Shown: positions 26,890 to 35,913 of the stretch, in pieces
How the letters are laid out: each line of letters begins with the position of its first letter
Position numbering within the stretch: the first letter of the stretch is position 1
Source of the DNA: Chthonomonadaceae bacterium
GTDB lineage: Bacteria > Armatimonadota > Chthonomonadetes > Chthonomonadales > Chthonomonadaceae
Reading direction: 5' to 3'
DNA: 64,000 bases
NCBI GenBank assembly: GCA_025352825.1
Contig: JANXSG010000041.1
Span: 26,766 to 90,765 of the forward strand
The notes under the pieces: generated by a model
Databases searched by the model: none
The model's input: only the letters and a program-made list of their open reading frames with translations
Told to the model about the DNA's origin: nothing
Program-made: the position numbers and the translations under genes

Positions 26890-28393
26890 ATGAATCGAAT
26901 TATGTTCCGCGCTCCTCTCGCGCAATTTGCATTTCTGTTTGTAATGCTTCTCTCTGCTAGCAGAGCGATGGCTACCGCACTGCCGATCAACGGGAATGTC
27001 TCCGGCACTCTCACCGGCCCTGCTCAGACCTACACAGTTGTTCTACCATCCGATGGAGATTTGACTGTCAGTACGGTAACAGCCAACTCGCTGTATACTT
27101 TAACCTCCATAATCGACAGTAATGGAACTTCTACAATCACGTCGTTTTATACTAGTTGGGGCTCCACAAACTCAATAACAGTTTATCATCTTGCTGGGGC
27201 TACTTACTACGTGACTGTAGCTATCTACACTGGCTCCGGTGGATATACATTGAGTGATACCCCTTGCACTGCCGGCCGTGGGGAATGATGCAGAACTCAA
27301 CGACACTCCAGCAACGGCACTGGCGTTGACTGTCGGAACTCCTGTAGTAGGCCATTTAGGATATTCGCGGTCAGCTTACGCAGATGTGGATAATGTGGAT
27401 TACTATAAATTCACAGTTCCTGTAGATGGGGATGTAACATTCACTACTACTACCAACAGCACGCTATATTCCTTGACAACAGTTTATGACAGCAACGGTA
27501 CCTCATTAATTAACTCTGCTTATACCGGGTATGGGGGAGTAAATAGCGTCACGATTGGCCATTTAGCTCCAGGCACAACTTACTATGTAGCAGTATCACG
27601 CTACTCGCAGTGGGGTACGTATCAATTAACTACTTCCGAAGCTAGCCCCACCGATGCAAATGATGTGGAAAATAATGATATCTACAGCAAAGCGCTAAAA
27701 TTAACGAATAATGTCACTTCTACAGGTCATCTTGGTTACTCAAGAACCGCTTACGGTGACAGAGATACCACCGATTTCTACAAATTCAGCGCAGGGGCGA
27801 ATGGAGATATGAATTTCTCACTGACAAACTCCAGTAATTTGTATGCTCTGGTATCGATCATTGATCACAACCACACATCTGTTATTTACTCGTTTTATGT
27901 GGGATATGGGGCGACTGGCAGCTCGACCATTCCCCACTTTGGATCGTCGACAACCTACTATGTTTCCGTCACTCTATATGCAGGTTATGGCAGTTACCAG
28001 CTAAAACGCGTATTCACCAAACAAGCAATCAAGGGTGATACAGAAACAAATGACGTCTATTTGAAGGCGCTGCTATTTGCACCAAATACTACCAAGACCG
28101 GAAATCTCGGTTACTCCAGAGCCAGTTACGGTGCTGTCGACTCAAGTGACTTCTACAAAATCACAGTCACGCAAGCCGGTACGCTGACAATCAATCTGAC
28201 TAATACCAGTACACTCTACGACCTTGTAACCATATATAACACTAATGGAACATCCAGTATGGGCAGCTTCTATGTGGGGTATGGTGCTGCGGGCAATGGG
28301 AGTGTATCGCTTCCGGCAGCAGGTACATACTATGTCGGCGTCTCGCTATACGCACAATGGGGTGGATATACATTGAAGAATACATTCCAGTAA
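26890..28393 (+). pseudogene. Exported PPC-repeat protein, frameshifted at a C4 run
   Basis: Two overlapping frames (26890-27288 and 27254-28393) encode one protein of about 501 residues. It has a signal peptide (FAFLFVMLLSASRAMA) and four pre-peptidase-C-like repeats of about 120 residues, each with a GHLGYSR-type start, a DYYKFTV strand and a TYYVAV strand. The frame changes at CCCC (27260-27263). With three C the frame would read SDTLALPAVGNDAEL and join the repeats smoothly, so one extra C breaks it. AAGGAAGG precedes the ATG. PPC domains are secreted beta-sandwiches; no catalytic domain is attached. It may be a recent mutation, a sequencing error or a phase-variable tract. Confidence 0.8.
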
Positions 28394-28457
28394 ACGGATC
28401 GTTTTTTTTACAAATCTCGCTGTAATCAATAGGCAGCGAATAATCTCCTCAAAAAAT

Positions 28458-28503
28458 AAAAGTGACCGCATCGATGCCAATCGATCCGGTCACTTTTATT
28501 TTC
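28458..28503 (+). terminator. Bidirectional intrinsic terminator
   Basis: AAAAGTGACCG (28458-28468) pairs with CGGTCACTTTT (28487-28497), with an inner ATCGA/TCGAT stem, followed by TTTTATTTT. A GC-rich hairpin repeat (about 28503-28552) follows directly. Confidence 0.9.
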
Positions 28504-28578
28504 CCTCACCCCCCCGACCGCCTTTCCCAAAGACAGGAGAGCGGGAGATTTCTAGAAATCGCGTGTACTTGCGTGAGG

Positions 28579-28584
28579 TATAAT
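28579..28584 (+). promoter_or_regulatory. Possible -10 box of the hisG-ruvA operon
   Basis: A perfect TATAAT about 40 bases before the hisG start; no good -35 is found 16-18 bases upstream, so the call is tentative. Confidence 0.35.
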
Positions 28585-28623
28585 GATGGAGTAGTTGATT
28601 TAACGAAACGATTGAGGTGAATT

Positions 28624-29502
28624 GTGCAAGGGAAATTGAAGTTAGGTATTCCCAAAGGCAGTCTTCAGGAGGCTACCTTTGGACTTTTTAAACGTGCGGG
28701 TTTTGAATTCAGGATGAGCAGCGGCCGTTCGTATCACCCCTCGGTAAACGATCCTGAGATTGAGCCATTGTTGATTCGCCCGCAGGAGATTCCACGATAT
28801 ATTGAGCAGGGAATTCTGGATGCCGGGCTTACTGGCAAAGACTGGATTGAGGATAACGGATCTGATGTGGTGGAAGTAGCGGAATTAACCTACTCCAAAG
28901 CAACCAATAATGCAATTAGAGTGGTGCTGGCTTCGGGAAACAACGACAGCATCCTCAGCGTGAAAGATCTGGAAGGCAAGCGAATCGCCACAGAATACGT
29001 TCGACTGACTGAGCGTTATCTGGAACAGCACGGTGTGAAGGCAGGTGTGGAGTTCTCGTGGGGCGCATGTGAAGTAAAAGTGCCAGATTTGGTAGATGCC
29101 ATTGTGGTAAATACAGAGACTGGCAGCAGCCTTCGTGCCCACAATCTCAAAATAATCGATACCCTACTCGTCTCCACCACTCGTCTCGCGGTAAATAGGT
29201 CGGCATGGGAGGATGGCTGGAAACGTGCCAAAATTGAGAATATTGCGATGCTGCTTCAAGCGGCGCTCAATGCGGATCAGTTGGTTGGCCTGAAAATGAA
29301 TGTAGAGCGAACTAACCTTGAAACTGTTACTGCAATCCTGCCTGCCTTGAAAAATCCTACGATCTCTCCACTATCGAATCCGGACTGGGTGGCGCTGGAG
29401 ATAATTGTTGCGGAGAGTACTGTTCGGGATATCCTTCCGAACCTTAAGCGGGCTGGAGCTGAAGGAATAGTAGAGTATCCGCTTAATAAGGTGATCTACT
29501 GA
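28624..29502 (+). CDS. hisG: ATP phosphoribosyltransferase, long form
   Basis: 292 residues, the length of the long (HisG_L) form with a C-terminal regulatory ACT-like domain. The N-terminus KLKLGIPKGSLQEATFGLFK and YIEQGILDAGLTGKDWIED are catalytic-domain signatures; VPDLVDAIVVNTETGSSLRA contains the PRPP-binding region. It joins ATP and PRPP in the first step of histidine synthesis and is normally inhibited by histidine through the C-terminal domain. GTG is the start, after GAGGTG. It lies apart from any other his genes and is followed 9 bases later by ruvA, an unusual partner. Confidence 0.95.
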   Translation: MQGKLKLGIPKGSLQEATFGLFKRAGFEFRMSSGRSYHPSVNDPEIEPLLIRPQEIPRYIEQGILDAGLTGKDWIEDNGSDVVEVAELTYSKATNNAIRVVLASGNNDSILSVKDLEGKRIATEYVRLTERYLEQHGVKAGVEFSWGACEVKVPDLVDAIVVNTETGSSLRAHNLKIIDTLLVSTTRLAVNRSAWEDGWKRAKIENIAMLLQAALNADQLVGLKMNVERTNLETVTAILPALKNPTISPLSNPDWVALEIIVAESTVRDILPNLKRAGAEGIVEYPLNKVIY

Positions 29503-29511
29503 GGAGATTGC

Positions 29512-30132
29512 ATGATAGCTCAGCTCAGCGGAAAAGTGGTGCGCACCGAAGCAAATAGTGTGGTGTTGGATGTAAATGGAGTGGGCTATCAGGTATTCGT
29601 ACCGATAGGCACTTTATCAAAACTCGGTGAGGTAGATAATAAGGCAACTCTGATAACCCATCTCATAGTGCGGGAAGACGAGCTGACGCTCTACGGCTTT
29701 GAAGACAAGGCTCAACTTCACGCTTTCAAATTGCTGATTGGGGTAACAGGCGTTGGTCCCAAGGTGGCTTTAGCCATGTTATCAACACTCAGTACGGGTG
29801 AACTGGCAATCGCGCTGGCAGCATCCGATACGAAAATGATCACGCGGGTACCCGGAGTGGGACCGAAACTCGCCTCTAGGCTCTGTATGGAACTGGCGGA
29901 TAAGTTCTCCGGATGGGCTGGAGGAACTGGAGAGGATTTCACGGCCACAGGAAGCGCTGCGACTGTTAAAAATGCCGCTTGTGAGGATGCCGTAGAAGCT
30001 CTGGTGGGACTTGGATACTCGAGGGCCGATTCACGAAAAGCTGTTGATCGTGCCGCTGCAACAGGAGTGGACAACTCCAACGCCGGCAATCTTATTCGAG
30101 AGTGCCTCGCGCTTCTCACAACAAGCCGATAA
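29512..30132 (+). CDS. ruvA: Holliday junction helicase subunit RuvA
   Basis: 206 residues with the three RuvA domains: N-terminal OB fold (MIAQLSGKVVRTEANSVVLD, GVGYQVFVP), a central pair of helix-hairpin-helix motifs (LLIGVTGVGPKVALAMLS; ITRVPGVGPKLASRLCMEL) and a C-terminal domain III (DAVEALVGLGYSRADSRKAV) that contacts RuvB. It binds four-way junctions during recombination and repair. TGAGGAGATTGC provides the ribosome-binding site before the ATG. Likely co-transcribed with hisG. ruvB and ruvC are not in the window. Confidence 0.97.
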   Translation: MIAQLSGKVVRTEANSVVLDVNGVGYQVFVPIGTLSKLGEVDNKATLITHLIVREDELTLYGFEDKAQLHAFKLLIGVTGVGPKVALAMLSTLSTGELAIALAASDTKMITRVPGVGPKLASRLCMELADKFSGWAGGTGEDFTATGSAATVKNAACEDAVEALVGLGYSRADSRKAVDRAAATGVDNSNAGNLIRECLALLTTSR

Positions 30133-30165
30133 AATCGATCCTGGCATAGAATCAAAATAACTAGA

Positions 30166-31751
30166 TTATAATTCACGAATGATTTCAACAGGAATTATTG
30201 CCACTGGGTCATCAGATATTCTGACTGGAGCAAGTTCATCTTGCCTTTGCACTATTAACCATAAAATGACCTTCCCTGTGCTATTGGCAGATGGTGGTAA
30301 TATCGACCACGGTAAATTTATTTTTATGATAAGATTTGATCCATCTTGTTTTATGAATGCTTCGGGGTTGGTCTGAACTGGTGAACTTTCAACCAGTGAA
30401 ATATTATTGTTAATTAATCTAAAATAATAATCTACACCGAGAATACATTCTTCAATATGACGCCCGCCATGTATGGCAATTTGATATGCTGAGTGATTAT
30501 TTAATGGCGGATATACAATTAGAACTGATAATTCTAGGCTCTCTTTGCCCCATGTTGCAGCTAAAGCAATTTCAAATTGCTCGAATTGACACAAATGAAT
30601 AATAGCTCTATTAATACTTGGCTTCTTAGGCGGCAAACATAGATACACAAATTTTTTCAGCCCATTTGTGGATGCTGCTATTGTATTGAATCCCAACTCC
30701 TTTATAAATAGAATTGGGTCAGTTGGAAGGAGCAGTTCATCTAAATGATGGTAGTGTTCCCAACACTTCCAACCAGCGAGCCATCGTGGAAAAAGCCGTT
30801 GTGGATTTGAGGAGTTGAATAAATCTGTAATAACTATTTGAATTTCAAAACTATATGATTTCAAAAGAGAAACTGCGAATTCAACACAGTCGGAAGCTTT
30901 GTAATTTGATACAAGTCGAATGAATTTATCGACATCAAAATTCGGTGTAGCCATGATATCAGCTAGCTTACTTAGTTCTGATAACCTGATCGAAATTCCT
31001 CGATCATACGATGATGGATATAAAATTGCGTAATGAAATAGAATATGCGCTGCCAGGAGCAATGCCGAGCATTCATAATCTGGAACTAATAAGCCGCATA
31101 TCCGAGATCTGGTCGAATTGGCAAGCAATTCTTCGTAAAGTAACTGTGATTCCGTGATATCCTGAAAATTTTGCACCCAAACCCCAGGGTTCGATTTTGG
31201 AGCTAGATCTGTGCTGATATCTCTGGGGAATAAGAAAATATCGGACAATAGCGATGAACTTCGATTTGATTGAATCCTCGCGACATTTTTGAATACTCAT
31301 GTCCTTGAGATATGTCTTCTCCTGCATATCCAATCTGAAGTAGAGTTTGTTGCAAGAGCTGGAGATCATCATAAAAGAGATCAATGTCTCCACTCCAACG
31401 AATTTGCTGTGTTTCACCTAGCAAAGCAAAAACAGAAACGCCTTTTATTGGGATTATAGGATTACTCCGAAAAGCAAGCATTGAACTAATTTCCCGAATA
31501 AGAGCTATTTGCTGATTGGTTTGTTGTCTTGCTTTGATAACTTGATTGAGAATCCGAAATAGAAATGTTCTGTTACACCAGTTGCAATGCTCTTTTTTGT
31601 ACCGATGTATGAACCGCGAGGATAAACGATGTTCCCAGATAAGTTCGCCCATTGAAACTTCTGAAATGCCCAAATCTTCTAAAAGGTGCGGCTGCTCAGG
31701 TAAAAAGATATTTGCGCCCGCCGCCCATTTGAGTATTTCAAATTGATCCAT
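30166..31751 (-). pseudogene. Nucleotidyltransferase-family protein, frameshifted
   Basis: The first frame (31751-31203, 182 residues) is the N-terminal part of a peptide-cluster nucleotidyltransferase (NTP_transf_5): IIPIKGVSVFALLGETQQIR, then WSGDIDLFYDD with the catalytic acidic pair, and FNQIEVHRYCPIFSY. It ends at a TAG. The second frame (31248-30166, 360 residues) continues with the helical and beta C-terminal parts (LFHYAILYPSSYDRGISI, KLADIMATPNFD). The 45-base overlap encodes the same DNA in two frames, so a single base shift near 31203-31215 splits one gene of about 510 residues. Last gene of the cysteine-rich-peptide cluster. Confidence 0.7.
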
Positions 31752-31855
31752 AAGACTTATATTTCTTGATTCTCACTCTCAGGTAATTTTGATATCTGTT
31801 TTCGAATGAGTTCTTCTAGTTGAGGGAGGATTGAATAAGAACGGTTGTAACATAG

Positions 31856-32713
31856 TTAATATGCAGGTACTTGCTCGGCGAACTGATGACAGCGCTTGGA
31901 TAATCGTTCCCAGTTCCACCATTTCGCAGTTAACCATATACTATGTAAATTCTCCGGTAATTTAGAAAGAAATTTAACTGGTGCAAGTTTACTTTTATAG
32001 ACTTCGCTGAGCGCTAAATTCTTATCAGGGCATAACAGGAAAACTGCACTTAATTGCTGAGGAAAGTGAACACGTTTCTGCATAGGCAATGGAATTAGAT
32101 ATTCTTCTTCGTTGGAACCATCATCGATACGTGTCAGTTGTTTAATATCTAGTCCCGCCCTAACCACGAGCGAATGATGCACTTTTGGACACAAAGATAC
32201 TGAAGGATAGGAGATGAATTTCTGCTCATCCGTATAATATGTTGAGATTAAATCATCACAAGCGAACTTAGCATCCTTTTGCAATAAATGCCAGCTTAAT
32301 GTTGATTTCCCAACTGTTGATGGCGCCATTATGGCTATAAATCGTCCGTCTACTTGAAGCCCAGCTCCATGCAGAGGCAAATGTCCCCGAATTATGGTGG
32401 CAGTAGCAAGCCCCATATTGATGACCCATTGCCCGGCAATTTCAAGTTTGTCATCTTCAGCATCTACTGATATTTTATGCCCACGATAATCAATGAGAAT
32501 TGAGCAGTTTCCTGGGTCGATTAATATTCCATTGCCTACATCATAACATAATTGAGGCCGAATTTTTCTCAGTAAGGAAGGAATTTTATCGAGGGGTTTA
32601 CGATGGATAATTATAGGTTCAACATCAGGCAAAGTAAATCTGGCTGTTGAATTAGGATCACCCGGTAAACAGATTTCACTATCAACTGCAAATTCATTAA
32701 TATATCGAAGCAC
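31856..32713 (-). CDS. HprK-related kinase
   Basis: 285 residues. The nucleotide-binding region is GHLPLHGAGLQVDGRFIAIM followed by APSTVGKSTLSWHLL (Walker A near residue 132) and FACDDLISTY (acidic strand). This is the C-terminal fold of HPr kinase/phosphorylase without HPr-specific parts, a group known in RiPP and lasso-peptide clusters, where some members phosphorylate peptides. The N-terminal 110 residues are a separate beta domain. The GTG start shares one base with the stop of the thioredoxin-like gene. Substrate is presumably the clustered peptide (inference). Confidence 0.78.
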   Translation of the reverse strand: MLRYINEFAVDSEICLPGDPNSTARFTLPDVEPIIIHRKPLDKIPSLLRKIRPQLCYDVGNGILIDPGNCSILIDYRGHKISVDAEDDKLEIAGQWVINMGLATATIIRGHLPLHGAGLQVDGRFIAIMAPSTVGKSTLSWHLLQKDAKFACDDLISTYYTDEQKFISYPSVSLCPKVHHSLVVRAGLDIKQLTRIDDGSNEEEYLIPLPMQKRVHFPQQLSAVFLLCPDKNLALSEVYKSKLAPVKFLSKLPENLHSIWLTAKWWNWERLSKRCHQFAEQVPAY

Positions 32714-33204
32714 TAAGTCGAGCCTGAGGAAACAGGTAAAGCAAGTAATGTACCAGCTTGTTCATCGAAAATGTTCTCAATTGCACGAGTAACCATTGAT
32801 AGCCCAAAAGCTCCAGCGGCATGACGTTTAAGTTTTCGATCATTTGTAAAAATGAAATAGGTGGGGTAACCAATCACTTCAAACTGCTGGCCAATTGTAT
32901 GGGTGTTGTCAATTGCACATACTTCTGTAATACCTAACTCTTCAATCTCCTTCTTGACCATTGATATATCTAAATCAGACTCATTCATCGGCATATGTAC
33001 TGCAATAGTTACCAGACCTAGCGGTTCGTATTTGGCTCGTAGATTTTGAACTTCCGGCATGTTGGCTTTACAAGAAGGACAAGAACGTGCCCAGAAATGC
33101 ACAAATACAGGCCCTGTATGCGCTTTCAAAAGTTCATGGCTATTTCCAATCCATTCCGTTGCATCTTGAAATGCAGGTAGAACTGTTCCTGTTTTGATTG
33201 GCAT
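32713..33204 (-). CDS. TlpA/thioredoxin-like disulfide oxidoreductase
   Basis: 163 residues of thioredoxin fold: VFVHFWARSCPSCKANMPEV with the active site CPSC, a TlpA/ResA-type insertion (AVHMPMNESDLDISMVKKEI) and the cis-proline in VIGYPTYFIFTND. There is no signal peptide or anchor, so it should be cytoplasmic, unlike most TlpA proteins. In a cluster with a 12-cysteine candidate substrate it could set or isomerise disulfides, or keep the cysteines reduced before modification. Overlaps the HprK-like gene by one base. Confidence 0.85.
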   Translation of the reverse strand: MPIKTGTVLPAFQDATEWIGNSHELLKAHTGPVFVHFWARSCPSCKANMPEVQNLRAKYEPLGLVTIAVHMPMNESDLDISMVKKEIEELGITEVCAIDNTHTIGQQFEVIGYPTYFIFTNDRKLKRHAAGAFGLSMVTRAIENIFDEQAGTLLALPVSSGST

Positions 33205-33267
33205 TTGGTAATCCTATATGTTAACATTAAAACTGATAAATAAGGGTTAGTCTTCAAATATTACATT

Positions 33268-33843
33268 CTACGGTTGTAGCAGTTTGGGATCAATATTTGC
33301 GAAATATGGTTTGTAGCGATCTCTCTTGCTTAATCCTCCAAGACGTGCTCTTGCTCCTGAAGGTGTATCACCTGGTTCGGAAGCAAGAGCCTTTAATATA
33401 GTTATTCCATCTTCATCGTGTTGAAGATGGAGTAATGTATTTGCTTTTTTGAAGCGTAATCCTTGATCATTTGCTTTTAAAGCGAGACCTTTATTCTCCC
33501 ATTTTAATGCGCCTTCAAAATCCCCCTTCGCGCCATCTTCGGTCGCCATAGTTCTAATCGCGACTAGATCATTAGGATCCTTAGACAGTGCTTTTTCTGC
33601 TTCATTAGCACTGCCGAATTCTCTTGCATTTTGTTGGTAATCATCTCCGATTGACTTAGCTTTGGCTGCAAGAACGGCTGCTTGCTCTGCAGTGAGATTG
33701 CGTGTTTCAGATTTGTAACGCTCAATGTCGCTTGCTGATAATACCGAAGGGTTCATAGGTTGAACTTTATGTGCTTGAAAATACATTGCCACACATAATG
33801 CGACTATGAGTATAGGTATAACAATTAAGATTTTAGATCTCAT
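33268..33843 (-). CDS. Membrane-anchored TPR protein
   Basis: 191 residues: an N-terminal membrane helix (KILIVIPILIVALCVAMYFQ), a linker, and at least two TPR-like helical pairs (NEAEKALSKDPNDLVAIRTM; FEGALKWENKGLALKANDQG), ending in LGGLSKRDRYKPYF. Most of the chain should face the periplasm. Position in the middle of the peptide cluster suggests a scaffold or an export partner. No enzyme motif. Confidence 0.65.
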   Translation of the reverse strand: MRSKILIVIPILIVALCVAMYFQAHKVQPMNPSVLSASDIERYKSETRNLTAEQAAVLAAKAKSIGDDYQQNAREFGSANEAEKALSKDPNDLVAIRTMATEDGAKGDFEGALKWENKGLALKANDQGLRFKKANTLLHLQHDEDGITILKALASEPGDTPSGARARLGGLSKRDRYKPYFANIDPKLLQP

Positions 33844-33932
33844 TTATTTCCTCATTTCCATTCGATAATAACTTCAGTCAACAAATTTAGATTCGATGTT
33901 TTTAAAAAGATATTTTCTACATTTAAAATTGA

Positions 33933-34408
33933 CTAGGGGCAGACAGCTACACAATTTTGCCAGTGACTATCACAATCGATTACACATGCATTATAAGCAA
34001 CGCAAAATGGATTTCCTAATGGGAATCCACTTGGTGTATTACACGATGATCCTCCTAATACTGCCGCACAATTCTGAATGCACCAAACCTTATGACGGTC
34101 GCAACACCCAGTGCAATCCGTGTCTGTATTACATGGTCTCCATCCGCTGCTCCAGCCAGTATATGCTTCTGCCATCCCTGATTTTTGAAATTCATTTGCC
34201 AGCTGGGTGGCAATTTCATTATCACCAGCATGCTTTTGAAGCTCTTTTCCTACAGCTCTAAATAGATCGTCTGCTGTTAACATCGCAACAGCGGCCATAC
34301 CCGCAGTGAGTCCAAATCGCTTTAAAGCCGGTTTAATCGTTCTTGCTCGAACTTCTCAATTGTAGTTTCTGGCTGTAAAGAGTTAGAAACTTCATTTTTA
34401 TGTTCCAT
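33933..34408 (-). pseudogene. Cysteine-rich candidate peptide precursor, frameshifted
   Basis: A strong AAGGAGA (34421-34415) precedes ATG 34408, which opens MEHKNEVSNSLQPETTIEKF but stops after 28 codons (34322). A second frame overlaps it and continues RARTIKPALKRFGLTAGMAA to the end at 33933. Together they give about 158 residues: a hydrophilic leader, a basic-hydrophobic segment, a helical part (DDLFRAVGKELQKHAGDNEI) and a C-terminal core with 12 cysteines in 67 residues (NTDTDCTGCCDRHKVWCIQN; AYNACVIDCDSHWQNCVAVC). The layout resembles a leader-core precursor. The frame change, between about 34322 and 34357, means it is broken, recoded or mis-sequenced. Independent translation from ATG 34298 is an alternative. 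Confidence 0.55.
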
Positions 34409-34458
34409 AGTGATTCTCCTTATTCCTTTTTGTTTGTTTGAGATTTAAGAATATCTGA

Positions 34459-34593
34459 TTATTGTTTCTGCAATTCAAGAACGCGTGTTACTACCATTTC
34501 AACGAGACCAGTGATACGGTCTCGCTCTTCAATACGATCAATTACGGCCTGTGCTACAGCGTCTATGTATGCTTGACGATCATCTAAGTTCAT
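34459..34593 (-). CDS. Small 44-residue protein at the head of the peptide cluster
   Basis: MNLDDRQAYIDAVAQAVIDR followed by IEERDRITGLVEMVVTRVLE and LQKQ: an amphipathic, fully helical small protein. It is the first frame of the minus-strand cluster, about 50 bases before the cysteine-rich gene. The ribosome-binding site is poor (AAGGTG about 17 bases away). Its helical, acidic nature would fit a leader-like or regulatory peptide, which is inference. Confidence 0.45.
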   Translation of the reverse strand: MNLDDRQAYIDAVAQAVIDRIEERDRITGLVEMVVTRVLELQKQ

Positions 34594-34663
34594 AATTATA
34601 TGATGTTTCACCTTTCTTTAGAAGGTACTACGTTATGTGACATTGGAGCACTTTTCTTCCCTA

Positions 34664-34679
34664 ATTAGCAATTGCTAAT
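34664..34679. promoter_or_regulatory. 16-bp perfect palindrome upstream of the peptide cluster
   Basis: ATTAGCAATTGCTAAT, fully self-complementary, 70 bases before the first cluster gene and downstream of rpmA. It could be an operator for the cluster. Confidence 0.4.
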
Positions 34680-34799
34680 AATGAAACCATGGTTACATTT
34701 CAGTGAATATTTCTGCCATCTATTTCTCTTATTTATGATTCGGACAGAGATGGCAAGTTATAACTTTTCGTCTAGTCAAAGCGCTTTTTACATACATCG

Positions 34800-35087
34800 T
34801 CAGGCGGCTGCAGGTTCTACAGCCTCAACATCAACCACAACCGGCGCATAGACACTTACGCGTCTTTTTTTGCCGCCCTCAAACTTCACAATGCCGTCAA
34901 TAAGTGCGAAAAGTGTAAAATCTTTACCTAGCCCCACGTTGGAACCCGGATGCAGCTTGGTGCCGCACTGGCGAACCAGGACATAGCCTGCGCGAACTTT
35001 TTCACCGCCGTACTCTTTTACTCCACGCCGTTTGGGCTTACTGTCGCGTCCGTTGCGCGAACTTCCCATACCCTTCTTGTGTGCCAT
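34800..35087 (-). CDS. rpmA: 50S ribosomal protein bL27
   Basis: 95 residues: [40 protein letters not shown] and [20 protein letters not shown] are the family blocks. bL27 reaches the peptidyl-transferase centre. The N-terminus starts directly with AHKKG, so no N-terminal cleavage extension of the Firmicutes type exists. Lies 16 bases after rplU in the usual order; the expected downstream obg gene is absent. Confidence 0.98.
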   Translation of the reverse strand: MAHKKGMGSSRNGRDSKPKRRGVKEYGGEKVRAGYVLVRQCGTKLHPGSNVGLGKDFTLFALIDGIVKFEGGKKRRVSVYAPVVVDVEAVEPAAA

Positions 35088-35103
35088 ATCTAAGTGGTTC
35101 CCT

Positions 35104-35415
35104 TCAGACTACAATACTTTCAATTCTTAGTTTAGTATGTTTTTGTCGATGGCCGTATCGGCGGCTCTCGTTCTTTTTGGGTTTGAATGTGAAGCCGTTG
35201 ATCTTCTTATTTTTTCCCTGCTCAACGATTTTTGCCACTACCTTGGCTCCTACTACAAGCGGCGCGCCAAATGTTACCCCAGAATCAGCATTGACCATGA
35301 GAACTTCATCCAGCTCAACCATCGTTTCCGGTTCGCCTTCAATTTTTTCCACAATTATCATATTGCCGGCTGCCACTCGATACTGTTTGCCACCGGTCTT
35401 AACTATTGCATACAT
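35104..35415 (-). CDS. rplU: 50S ribosomal protein bL21
   Basis: 103 residues: [34 protein letters not shown] and [15 protein letters not shown] are diagnostic. Binds 23S rRNA domain. The frame is open six codons further, but the family starts at [12 protein letters not shown], and GGGAGAGG lies 8 bases before ATG 35415. Forms an operon with rpmA behind a near-consensus promoter and a hairpin leader. Confidence 0.98.
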   Translation of the reverse strand: MYAIVKTGGKQYRVAAGNMIIVEKIEGEPETMVELDEVLMVNADSGVTFGAPLVVGAKVVAKIVEQGKNKKINGFTFKPKKNESRRYGHRQKHTKLRIESIVV

Positions 35416-35437
35416 AGGTAATCCTCTCCCCAAACCT

Positions 35438-35462
35438 GGTTCCAGCCACAGGCAGGGGAACC
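35438..35462 (-). promoter_or_regulatory. Hairpin in the rplU leader
   Basis: GGTTCC (35438-35443) and GGAACC (35457-35462) form a stem-loop in the 5' UTR, about 22 bases upstream of the start. It may correspond to the ribosomal-protein leader hairpins used for L21 autoregulation; no covariation can be tested here. Confidence 0.4.
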
Positions 35463-35528
35463 ATCATAATAATTCTATAGGAATTCGCGCAGGAATAAAT
35501 ATACAGAACTGCACAAAGTCAGTGATTG

Positions 35529-35558
35529 AATCTACCACATAGCACCCTCGGATGTCAA
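35529..35558 (-). promoter_or_regulatory. Sigma-70 promoter of rplU-rpmA
   Basis: Minus-strand TTGACA (35558-35553) and TAGATT (35534-35529) with an 18-base spacer, about 110 bases before rplU. Confidence 0.65.
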
Positions 35559-35710
35559 GGCAAAATAGAAGGTTTCACCTATATTTGTATTAATTCAGTC
35601 CAGGACATGCTCTCAAAAAGCATGTTTGCGAGAAATTAACAATCTTTGATCGTAACTATTCAGCATGGCGATTCGCAACCGTCGTATATACTCACACTTC
35701 ACATTTAAAA

Positions 35711-35913
35711 CATTGCAGATGTAGACTGAGTGAACTCGAAGTCAGGATATTAGCCGCAAAAAAGCACGAAAAACTATCAAGAATTTCTAAACACAATAAA
35801 TTGACAAATAAGTATGTATATAGTAACACTATTTGCGCATTTTGTGCTTTTTTGCGGCTATTTTATCCTCGCTTATCATTGAGTATAAAACTTATTTCGA
35901 TTTTAATACCCAC
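35711..35913. repeat. Dispersed MITE-like repeat, copy B
   Basis: Inverted copy of 8947-9150. The core 35750-35861 starts TTAGCCGCAAAAAAGCACG and ends GTGCTTTTTTGCGGCTA. The rest of the 35559-36227 interval is AT-rich and shows no gene. Confidence 0.8.

Noticed and set aside
33896..34261. Plus-strand 121-codon frame opposite the Cys-rich gene
   Set aside because: Antisense shadow; the minus-strand frame fits the cluster orientation and has a leader with a good ribosome-binding site.
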